This document shows positions 1 through 5,588 of a stretch of 6,138 nucleotides of DNA, one piece after another. The stretch is from the NCBI GenBank assembly GCA_948435975.1, contig CAOJHG010000143.1:1-6138 (forward strand), given 5' to 3'. Position 1 is the stretch's first letter. Every line of letters starts with the position of its first letter. The DNA is from an uncultured Oscillibacter sp. (GTDB lineage Bacteria; Bacillota; Clostridia; Oscillospirales; Oscillospiraceae). The position numbers and the translations under genes are program-made. Under the pieces are notes generated by a model. It was not told the DNA's origin and did not search any database. It saw only the letters and a list, made by a program, of their open reading frames with translations.

Positions 1-1835
1 AGGTCCATCAGATAATAGGGCTGCTCATTTTTCTTTCCTGGCAGGATCAAGGGCTTTCCATTCAAAAGTATCTCTAACGTTTTTTCCCGCACAACGCTGG
101 GCTTCGGCGGCGTTGGCGGCGCTTCCTCCACTGGCGGACGGGTCACAGGAGGCGGAACCACGGGCTGTACCGGCGTCTGTTTCACCGGACGCTGCATTAC
201 AGGCTTCTGAACTAACGGTTCCTCAACCGCCTCCGCCTTCACGCTGGGCCGCGTTCCATCCAGGGTCAAAATCACATCCCCCTGCCGCAAGCGCGTGTTC
301 GCCGGCGTTTCCCGGTTATTCACCAAGACCCGGCCGGAATAATTGCTTCCCAGCAGTTCCCCCAGCGTCTTAGCCGCATCTGCACCCGAACGGGCTGGTG
401 TAAACTTGATTCGGTCTCCTGCGTGAACGACAGCGCTAATAGGGGCTTCCCTCTCGTTCACAGTCAGAATAGCGGGGGTAGCGGGTTCGCCTCGAATAAC
501 CATCCGCCGCCCGTCCAAGGTGATATTCAGGTTCTTCCCAGACTTTCCCAGCATATCGCCGTAAGTAAATCCATTCATCAACAGAATATCCCGCAGGGTC
601 AAAATCCCACTCCGGAACAGCTTTGCCGCCTCTCCGTTAAGCGTCACCACATAGCTGTCGTTCAAAAGCCCCAAACCGGCGGAAACCGCAATCCCCAAGG
701 GCGTCGCATACTCTGGGTTCGCCAAATCCAGACCGTCGGCAAAAGCGCTCTTCGCGTAATTGCTTCCTGCTACCGCCACGCGCCGCTCATCCATCTTCAA
801 GCTCCGGGCCACCTTTTCCCTCAACCCATCCAGCTTGCTTCCGCCGCCTGCCAGGAACAGCGCTGATGGCGACCCGCCGTTCAACTCCGTCACCTGATTC
901 GCAATAGCCTCCGCCAAACGGCCCATAGGCTCTTCAATCGCGGCGCAGACCTCCTCATAGGACCGCGTATTCTCCAGTCCCAGGATGTCCGTATAATGGC
1001 TCTCCCTCCCAGGCTGGTGGGCGCGCTTGATCTCCTCAGCAGTCTTAAAATCCACCAAAAAGGCCCGCATGATGGCTTCGGTGATCTCATCTCCGGCAAT
1101 CGTCGCCATGGTATATCCCACAACAGTCCCATCCCGGCAAATGGCAATATCCGTCGTTCCCGCCCCGATATCCACCAAGGCCAGGTTTAACAGCCGCAGT
1201 TCGGCAGGGATAGCGGCGTTCATGGCGGCAATCGGCTCCAGTGTCAGACTGGCAACCTGAAGCCCCGCAGTCCGCATGGCAGCGTAAAGGCTCTCCACCA
1301 CCTCTCCAGGAAGGAAGGTGGCCATCACATCTGCTTCCGCCCTCCGTCCATTATGCGCCAATAAAGACGACAGCGGATAATTATCCAAACGGTATTGGGT
1401 AATGGTATACCCCACCATAAAAAACTGCCGCCGCGCCTCCTCTTCTATTTGCAGGGCCTCCTCCGCTGCCGAAAGAGCGCCCGCTTCCAACCGGCTGATC
1501 TGTTCAGCGTCAATGGACTCCTCCCCCGTCAGTTCCATGGAGAAGCTCCCGCTCTGTGTCCGCAGGGCCCGCCCCGCCGCAGCTACGCACACCCGCTGCA
1601 AGCGGACGCCCAAACGTTCTTCCAGCCGTCCCGTCACGGTGCGGGCCAAATCCGCCACCTGTTGAATATTGTCGATCTGGCCGTCGATCATAGCCCGGCT
1701 GCTGTGCTCCGCCATTTCAATGTCCAGGACCTTCAGCCGGTCTCCCGCAGGCTTCCCCACGACGCCTACAACACTGCGCGTGCCGATATCCAGGGCAAAG
1801 ATCATATCTCGTTCCTGGGCTCTGTATTCAGTCAT
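1..1835 (-). CDS. FtsA-like actin-fold ATPase with long C-terminal extension (3' end cut by window edge)
   Basis: At least 611 codons, open through the left edge. The start ATG (1835-1833) has an AGAAGGAG ribosome binding site 9 nt upstream. The actin/Hsp70 ATP-binding motifs are in order: phosphate-1 FALDIGTRSVVG (residues 13-24), phosphate-2 LVDIGAGTTDIAI (220-232) and adenosine loop LFLAGGGSKLDG (326-337). Residues about 80-175 fit the FtsA 1C (SHS2) domain inserted in lobe 1. FtsA is a membrane-associated ATPase that tethers FtsZ; PilM is a related fold. Classical FtsA ends near 400-420 residues. This protein continues with a beta-rich stretch (about 395-530) containing two segments of the form 'VN...GD.I', a proline-rich linker (about 535-580), and the start of another beta-rich segment (TLEILLNGKPL, 587-597). 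No membrane-targeting helix is visible, but the true C-terminus is outside the window. It is probably a second, specialised FtsA paralogue rather than the divisome FtsA. The family call is firm; the function is not. Confidence 0.85.
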   Translation of the reverse strand, partial: MTEYRAQERDMIFALDIGTRSVVGVVGKPAGDRLKVLDIEMAEHSSRAMIDGQIDNIQQVADLARTVTGRLEERLGVRLQRVCVAAAGRALRTQSGSFSMELTGEESIDAEQISRLEAGALSAAEEALQIEEEARRQFFMVGYTITQYRLDNYPLSSLLAHNGRRAEADVMATFLPGEVVESLYAAMRTAGLQVASLTLEPIAAMNAAIPAELRLLNLALVDIGAGTTDIAICRDGTVVGYTMATIAGDEITEAIMRAFLVDFKTAEEIKRAHQPGRESHYTDILGLENTRSYEEVCAAIEEPMGRLAEAIANQVTELNGGSPSALFLAGGGSKLDGLREKVARSLKMDERRVAVAGSNYAKSAFADGLDLANPEYATPLGIAVSAGLGLLNDSYVVTLNGEAAKLFRSGILTLRDILLMNGFTYGDMLGKSGKNLNITLDGRRMVIRGEPATPAILTVNEREAPISAVVHAGDRIKFTPARSGADAAKTLGELLGSNYSGRVLVNNRETPANTRLRQGDVILTLDGTRPSVKAEAVEEPLVQKPVMQRPVKQTPVQPVVPPPVTRPPVEEAPPTPPKPSVVREKTLEILLNGKPLILPGKKNEQPYYLMD

Positions 1836-1844
1836 ATCGTGACG

Positions 1845-1850
1845 CTCCTT
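1845..1850 (-). promoter_or_regulatory. Ribosome binding site of the FtsA-like gene
   Basis: AAGGAG lies 9 nt before the ATG at 1835, which fixes that start over the in-frame ATG at codon 11, where no comparable site is present. The ten bases covering it in the mRNA, TGCCAGAAGG (1856 to 1847), are identical to part of the 5' arm of the upstream hairpin at 1932-1968. The 3' arm of that hairpin is therefore perfectly complementary to this site. Confidence 0.75.
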
Positions 1851-1931
1851 CTGGCATACTTTGTTCCTTCTTCCGCCCTCTCTTCATTTCCAGAAAAACC
1901 CATTCCGCTCCCCATTCCACTTCCACAAAAT

Positions 1932-1968
1932 GTTGCCAGAAGGCGGCTTGATACCGCCTTCTGGCAAC
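1932..1968 (-). terminator. Strong hairpin, probable Rho-independent terminator of the flagellar/chemoreceptor transcript
   Basis: In the minus-strand RNA, a perfect 15-bp stem with arms GTTGCCAGAAGGCGG and CCGCCTTCTGGCAAC encloses a 7-nt loop (TATCAAG). It is followed by ATTTTG, a short and weak U-tract. No T run follows on the plus strand, so termination of minus-strand transcription is the better reading. The stem begins about 116 nt after the chemoreceptor stop. Because the U-tract is short, partial read-through or a non-terminator role remains possible. Confidence 0.6.
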
Positions 1969-2046
1969 GCTCATTCAATGCGGGGAAGGCATCCCACTAA
2001 ACTCTGTACCGCAGCAGCTTCCATCTGAAAGACAACACGGCGCAGG

Positions 2047-2081
2047 GGATTTCAAGGTCTCAAAGGCTTCCTCTGAAATCC
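2047..2081 (-). repeat. Small imperfect inverted repeat just after the chemoreceptor stop codon
   Basis: On the minus strand GGATTTCA and TGAAATCC form an 8-bp stem starting 3 nt after the chemoreceptor stop. Three more pairs (AGG/CCT) extend it inward past one bulged G. No T run follows, so it is not a typical terminator. It could protect the mRNA 3' end or be chance. Confidence 0.4.
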
Positions 2082-2084
2082 GAA

Positions 2085-3878
2085 TCAATACTTGCTGAAG
2101 GGGTTGGAATCGCCGGTGTAACCGCCGTATCCAGCGTCCACTTCCTCCGTTCCGCCGCTGTAAGCCGGAGTGGAAGGAGCGGAATAAGAGCCGCTGGAAT
2201 ACCCGCTGCTGTCGCTGCGCAACTGGAACTTGCTCATCAGGCTCTTCATCAAGGACGCCTGGCTGGACAGCTCCTCACTGGCGGCGGCAGACTCCTCGCT
2301 GGTAGCGGAGTTGGTCTGCACCACAGAGGAAATCTGGTCGATGCCCTCGGTCACCTGGGCAATGGCCTCGGCTTCCTCCTCCACGGCCTTGGCAATCTCC
2401 TGGAGGGCCACCATGGTCAAATCGGTTGCCTCCACAGTCTTGCCCAGGGACTCAGAAACCTGCTTCACAATCTCGCCGCCATCCTGAACAGAAGCAATAG
2501 AATGGTCAATCAGCTCTTTGGTAGCCTTCGCGGCCTGGTCAGACTTGGTGGCCAGGTTCCGCACCTCGTCGGCGACCACAGCGAAGCCCTTACCGGCACT
2601 GCCAGCGCGGGCGGCTTCCACAGCGGCGTTCAAAGCCAGGATATTGGTCTGGAAAGCGATATTCTCGATGGTGGCGATGATCTTGCTGATTTCCTCAGAA
2701 GACGCGGAGATTTTCTCCATAGCCTTCACCATCTCATCCATATACTGGGAGCTCTCCCGGACCCGCTTATCGGCGTCCTTGGAGTGACCCATGGCGGTCT
2801 CACTGCGCTTGGCGTTGCCCTGGGCGTTGTTGGAAATCTCAGCGATGGTGGCGGACAGCTCTTCCACAGCGCTGGCCTGCTCAGTAGCGCCCTGAGCCAG
2901 AGCCTGCGCGCCGGTGGAGACCTGCTCTGCGCCAGCGGAAACCTGCTCCGCGCTCAGACCGATCTGGGAAAGGGTATCGCTGAGGCCGCTGTTGATGACG
3001 CGGATAGACTTCAGCAGGGAACTCAGCGCACCCACATACATTGCCTCGGCCTTGGTACGGCAGTTGAAGTTGCCGTTGCCCATCTCTTCCAAAAGGTGGC
3101 AGGTATCTCCAATCACCTCAGAGAGAATATTCTGACTGGTCCGCATGGCGTGGCACATATCGCCCAGCTCGCTCTTGCTCTCATACTCCACAGGCAGATC
3201 CAGCTTGCCCTCGCTGAAGCCAATCAAAGCCTTATGTACCTGCTCAGCGGGAATCACGATGCTCTTCACAATAATCAGCGCAATGCGAATCACTACAGCG
3301 CTGGCGATAACCATGGCCACAATAATGGCGATCATCGCGATGTTGGAAATAACGTTCTGCTGGCTGATAATCTTGGCCTGCTCAGTCTGGAGCCTCTCAG
3401 CCAGGATATCACCCGCTTCAGCGGCCTGGTTCAAAGCAGGGGTGCAGCTTTCAACAATCATATGCGCTGCCTGCTGCTGGTTGGTGCGGGCCGTCTGGCC
3501 GATAGTGGTGGCCTCCTGTTCCCAGTCCTTCACCAGATTGGTAAAGTTATTCAGCTCGGTCTTGTCATCCAGGGGATAGATGTTGGTCAACTGCGTCAGC
3601 TTGTTGCTCAGGGTGCTGATTTGGTTGTTCGCAGTATCTATGCTGGACATATCGCCCGACATCACCGCATCCCGAAGATTGCGGGCGGCGCGGTTATACT
3701 CGATACGGCAGTCAGACACTAGTTGATTAGAGGCAACATACCCCTCCAAAATATTGGTATACTGATTTTTCTGCACTCTCATCAGGAGCAGCGACGCGAT
3801 GATGATGATTGCGGAGACAACGATAGTGATTCCGTAACCCATAATCAGGCTCTTCCTGATTTTCATGTTCTTGATCAT
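2085..3878 (-). CDS. Methyl-accepting chemotaxis protein, two-TM, with HAMP and signalling hairpin
   Basis: 597 aa transmembrane chemoreceptor that would control CheA kinase through CheW. The ATG start is preceded by GAGGAGGAG with a 7-nt spacer. TM1 is about residues 12-33. The extracytoplasmic part (34-178) is helical, resembling a four-helix-bundle sensor (4HB_MCP type). TM2 is about 179-205. A HAMP domain (about 200-253) is followed by a second HAMP-like segment (about 260-303, containing EEMGNGNF). The cytoplasmic hairpin runs about 304-550, with the conserved CheA/CheW-binding tip around 404-426 ([21 protein letters not shown]). Candidate methylation pairs are E333/Q334, E339/E340, E528/E529 and E535/E536. 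The tail (551-597) is a Ser/Gly/Tyr-rich flexible extension ending NPFSKY, without the xWxxF CheR-docking pentapeptide of enterobacterial receptors. The ligand cannot be read from the sequence. Confidence 0.95.
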   Translation of the reverse strand: MIKNMKIRKSLIMGYGITIVVSAIIIIASLLLMRVQKNQYTNILEGYVASNQLVSDCRIEYNRAARNLRDAVMSGDMSSIDTANNQISTLSNKLTQLTNIYPLDDKTELNNFTNLVKDWEQEATTIGQTARTNQQQAAHMIVESCTPALNQAAEAGDILAERLQTEQAKIISQQNVISNIAMIAIIVAMVIASAVVIRIALIIVKSIVIPAEQVHKALIGFSEGKLDLPVEYESKSELGDMCHAMRTSQNILSEVIGDTCHLLEEMGNGNFNCRTKAEAMYVGALSSLLKSIRVINSGLSDTLSQIGLSAEQVSAGAEQVSTGAQALAQGATEQASAVEELSATIAEISNNAQGNAKRSETAMGHSKDADKRVRESSQYMDEMVKAMEKISASSEEISKIIATIENIAFQTNILALNAAVEAARAGSAGKGFAVVADEVRNLATKSDQAAKATKELIDHSIASVQDGGEIVKQVSESLGKTVEATDLTMVALQEIAKAVEEEAEAIAQVTEGIDQISSVVQTNSATSEESAAASEELSSQASLMKSLMSKFQLRSDSSGYSSGSYSAPSTPAYSGGTEEVDAGYGGYTGDSNPFSKY

Positions 3879-3900
3879 TTGCGATCTCCTCCTCAGTTTT

Positions 3901-3930
3901 CTTATATCCCGGTAATCTCTTAATATTCTA
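3901..3930 (-). promoter_or_regulatory. Weak candidate promoter ahead of the chemoreceptor gene
   Basis: The 68-nt gap between the ATPase stop and the chemoreceptor start is A+T-rich compared with its surroundings. It contains TATAAG (3906-3901), a 5/6 match to a sigma-A -10 box, but the sequence 17-18 nt upstream is a poor -35. As a sigma-D (motility sigma) reading, TAGA (3930-3927) lies 18 nt before GATAT (3908-3904). That resembles the spacing of TAAA-N15-GCCGATAT, but three bases of the -10 differ. The implied start site would leave a very short leader. This is a suggestion only. Confidence 0.25.
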
Positions 3931-3946
3931 ATCGGGGGCGCAGCTT

Positions 3947-4687
3947 TTACACTACGTCTCCGTATCTTCCCCGCTCCACGTCGCCAATCAGGCGTCCGTC
4001 CACCAGGGTCACCACTCTGCGCCGCATAATGTTGACGTACATACTGGCGTGGGTCGCCATAATGACCGTCGTTCCCCGGCGGTTCACCTCTCTGAGCAAA
4101 TGAAACATATCCCAGATATTGTCATCGTCCAGGTTCGCGGTAATCTCATCCAGCACCAGGATCGGCGGACTGTTCACCAAAGCCCTTGCCAGCTCCACCC
4201 GGCGGCACTCTCCTCCAGACATCTCCGCAGGGTACTTCTTTCCCGCACCCCGCATTCCCACCAGGCCCAGCACCTTATCTACCCGAGCCTGCATCTGCTT
4301 ACTGGTCTCGAAGCGCCGCTTGCCGATCTGGGCCGCGATCCGCAGATTCTCCTCCACAGTCATCTTGCGGATCAGCGTATGATCCTGGCATACCTTGCCG
4401 AATAGGATAGACATTCGGTTCTGGCTCCAGGGGATCAGCTTGGACAAGTCCTTCTTATCCAAATAAACCGTGCCCCGGTCAGGCTTGAGCTTGCCGGAGA
4501 TGAGGTCCAGCAGAGTGCTCTTTCCCGCGCCGCTGCTGCCGGTGAGGAACACGAACTCCCCCTGCTCGATGGTAAGGCTGATATCCTCCACGCCCATCTC
4601 GTAGCGTTTGTCCAAGTGCTCCCGTCTTCGCCGCTTCCGGTCGATCTTGTAATACTTTGTTACATTGTCCAGGGTAATTGTGGGCAT
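3947..4687 (-). CDS. FtsE-like ABC transporter ATP-binding protein, no adjacent FtsX
   Basis: 246 aa cytoplasmic ABC ATPase. Motifs are Walker [10 protein letters not shown] (50-58), Q-loop Q101, signature MSGGE (156-160), Walker B ILVLDE (176-181), D-loop ANLD (184-187) and H-switch ATHA (211-214), so the catalytic residues are intact. The segments [32 protein letters not shown] and [11 protein letters not shown] (203-213) are FtsE-like. FtsE pairs with the permease FtsX to control septal cell-wall hydrolases. The protein departs from typical FtsE in several ways: a basic insert near residues 14-30 (RKRRRRE), Cys161 where the signature usually has Gln, and DEIT rather than DEPT after Walker B. 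I chose ATG 4687 because AGGAG stands 8 nt upstream. An in-frame TTG at 4717 would add ten residues but has its purine-rich motif almost touching the codon. No FtsX-like membrane protein follows; the next gene is the chemoreceptor. It may be a divergent FtsE paralogue or a LolD/MacB-type ATPase. Confidence 0.85.
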   Translation of the reverse strand: MPTITLDNVTKYYKIDRKRRRREHLDKRYEMGVEDISLTIEQGEFVFLTGSSGAGKSTLLDLISGKLKPDRGTVYLDKKDLSKLIPWSQNRMSILFGKVCQDHTLIRKMTVEENLRIAAQIGKRRFETSKQMQARVDKVLGLVGMRGAGKKYPAEMSGGECRRVELARALVNSPPILVLDEITANLDDDNIWDMFHLLREVNRRGTTVIMATHASMYVNIMRRRVVTLVDGRLIGDVERGRYGDVV

Positions 4688-4695
4688 AATCCGTG

Positions 4696-4700
4696 CTCCT
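4696..4700 (-). promoter_or_regulatory. Ribosome binding site that decides the ATPase start
   Basis: AGGAG followed by 8 nt and ATG at 4687 is a near-ideal arrangement. The alternative TTG at 4717 has AGAAGGA ending only 1 nt before it, too close for normal initiation. The ATG start also aligns with the usual FtsE N-terminus (short beta strand, then aromatic YY at residues 12-13). Confidence 0.7.
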
Positions 4701-4736
4701 GTCCGTTCGAATGGCAAATCCTTCTTACGCTCCCCT

Positions 4737-4766
4737 GCCTCCGGAGAGGGGAAATTCTCCGGAGGC
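4737..4766 (-). repeat. Perfect 11-bp inverted repeat in the gap before the ATPase gene
   Basis: GCCTCCGGAGA and TCTCCGGAGGC flank an 8-nt loop. The hairpin lies 26 nt past the stop of the small chaperone-like gene and about 49 nt before the ATPase start. No T run follows in the minus direction, so a classical terminator is unlikely. TCCCCT (4752-4747) can pair instead with AGGGGA (4736-4731), a stem that excludes part of the large one. A 10-bp palindrome TCCCGCGGGA (4782-4791) lies just upstream. Attenuation, RNA processing or mRNA stabilisation are all possible. Confidence 0.6.
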
Positions 4767-4792
4767 GTGGGACATGCGGTTTCCCGCGGGAT

Positions 4793-5179
4793 TCAGTTGT
4801 AGATGGATTTCTCCCGGGCCAGCTTCAAGCTAATGACTTTGTCCAACGCCTGTACCTGCTGGAGTACACGGTCATTCACGCCTATCTGCGCGGTCAGGGG
4901 GGCCTCCGCATCATTCTCAGCAGCCCCGCCGTTGAGGATTTCGGAGAGACGGCGGGCGTCCTCCGGTTCCAGCAGGTCCCGCTGCTGCTCCAACACCTTC
5001 CGCGCCCGGCGGAGCTTATCCAGAGGCTCCTGGCGCATGGCTACCAGCATCTGGATGGCCACCTGGTCATCCCGGTCCACCGCCTCCGCAAGCTGACGGG
5101 AGAGGTCCAGCGTCTCATTCAGGCAGGTATACATTTTTTTTAGCTGCACATACGCATCCAGCAGTATTGATGCCTCCAT
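4793..5179 (-). CDS. Putative flagellar export chaperone, FliT/FlgN type
   Basis: 128 aa, small, highly charged and apparently all helical, with no signal peptide or membrane segment. The long helices at about residues 5-45 and 46-80 and a final helix from about 96 onward suit the FlgN/FliT chaperone fold. In many flagellar operons the gene after fliS is fliT, whose product binds FliD, so position supports the call more than sequence does. FlgN, the chaperone for hook-filament junction proteins, is the alternative. The ATG at 5179 has AGGAGG with a 5-nt spacer, and that site overlaps the fliS stop codon, suggesting translational coupling. A run of eight A residues covers codons 13-16 (L-K-K-M). 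Family identity is moderate and the bound partner is unknown. Confidence 0.6.
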   Translation of the reverse strand: MEASILLDAYVQLKKMYTCLNETLDLSRQLAEAVDRDDQVAIQMLVAMRQEPLDKLRRARKVLEQQRDLLEPEDARRLSEILNGGAAENDAEAPLTAQIGVNDRVLQQVQALDKVISLKLAREKSIYN

Positions 5180-5188
5180 AGCGCCCTC

Positions 5189-5566
5189 CTACTTTGCGGA
5201 ATCTCCGCTTTTTTGGGCTTGACGGAAGGCGTCCCGCAGTTCGTTCACCATGGACTTCACCGGGGCCAGCACTTCCTTACGCCGGCCAATCCGCACCCGG
5301 CCCAGCTCATAGGTAAAATACTCATAAAGCTGCGCCAGGTTCTTGCTGATGGGGTACTGGCGGTCCAACGTGGCGTCCAGGTACTCGATGATGGCTACAC
5401 TGCGGTCCACAGCATTTTCAAACACAGGGTATTCCTGCCTATCCAGCATGATTTCCGCCAGGGACAGCCGCTTATACAGCTCATCGTACAGCAAAAGCAG
5501 CAGCTCGCCCTGGGTCATTGTGTTGATGCTCTGTTCCTTATATTGTTGGAAGCCCTTCATATCCAT
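5189..5566 (-). CDS. fliS: Flagellar export chaperone FliS
   Basis: 125 aa, the usual FliS length. FliS binds the disordered C-terminus of flagellin in the cytoplasm, preventing early polymerisation and passing it to the FlhA export gate. The typical start is present: QQYKEQSINTMTQGELLLLLYDELYKRL (residues 7-34; shown only as a position guide by the ends QQYKEQS and YDELYKRL), with YDEL where many homologues have YDG. Further conserved helices follow, including IIEYLDATLDRQYPISKNLA (59-78) and LYEYFTYELGRV (80-91). It is the second gene of the fliD-fliS pair, with a 20-nt gap after fliD. The ATG at 5566 has AAGAAGGAG 13 nt upstream, a rather long spacer; the ATG two codons later would be further still. 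The family call is firm. Confidence 0.93.
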   Translation of the reverse strand: MDMKGFQQYKEQSINTMTQGELLLLLYDELYKRLSLAEIMLDRQEYPVFENAVDRSVAIIEYLDATLDRQYPISKNLAQLYEYFTYELGRVRIGRRKEVLAPVKSMVNELRDAFRQAQKSGDSAK

Positions 5567-5579
5567 CGTTTCTGGATCA

Positions 5580-5588
5580 CTCCTTCTT
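5580..5588 (-). promoter_or_regulatory. Ribosome binding site of fliS, abutting the fliD stop codon
   Basis: AAGAAGGAG begins inside the fliD TAA stop (5589-5587). Its 13-nt distance to the fliS ATG is longer than the 5-9 nt seen for the other genes here. A ribosome ending fliD would sit directly on this site, so fliS translation may be coupled to fliD. Confidence 0.6.

Larger units (their letters stand above)
1836..2084. other. 249-nt intergenic region between the chemoreceptor and FtsA-like genes
   Basis: I see no credible gene here. Reading along the minus strand, it holds a small imperfect hairpin just after the chemoreceptor stop (2081-2047), a perfect 15-bp hairpin (1968-1932), two copies of a 12-nt imperfect repeat (1922-1899, core GGAATGGG), and the ribosome binding site of the FtsA-like gene. 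I found no convincing sigma-A or sigma-D promoter between the large hairpin and the FtsA-like start, although a separate transcript would be expected if that hairpin terminates. Confidence 0.7.

Noticed and set aside
890..1147. A minus-strand 85-codon open frame within the FtsA-like gene
   Set aside because: It is an alternative frame of the same strand inside a gene whose actin-fold motifs establish the true frame.
1899..1922. Two adjacent copies of a 12-nt imperfect repeat (core CCCATTCC)
   Set aside because: Only two short copies of low-complexity sequence; too little to call an operator or a repeat family.
1948..1978. Promoter-like pair TTGAAT and TATCAA around the large hairpin
   Set aside because: Each hexamer matches only 4 of 6 bases and the spacer is 19 nt, with the second box inside the hairpin loop. 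The hairpin explains the sequence better.
1395..2000. A 201-codon plus-strand open frame spanning the FtsA-like N-terminus and the intergenic hairpin
   Set aside because: It lies mostly opposite conserved FtsA motifs, and its predicted protein resembles no family I recognise.
2502..3722. A 406-codon plus-strand open frame opposite the chemoreceptor
   Set aside because: It is antisense to a clearly recognisable MCP in a G+C-rich gene. Its translation is His/Gly/Leu-rich without recognisable motifs, and it has no convincing ribosome binding site.
4688..4717. Ten-residue N-terminal extension of the ATPase from TTG at 4717
   Set aside because: The ATG at 4687 has a well-spaced AGGAG, while the TTG has its purine-rich motif almost touching the codon.
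4616..5143. A 175-codon plus-strand open frame opposite the ATPase start and chaperone-like gene
   Set aside because: It crosses two minus-strand genes and their gap, and includes the antisense of the hairpin. There is no supporting motif.
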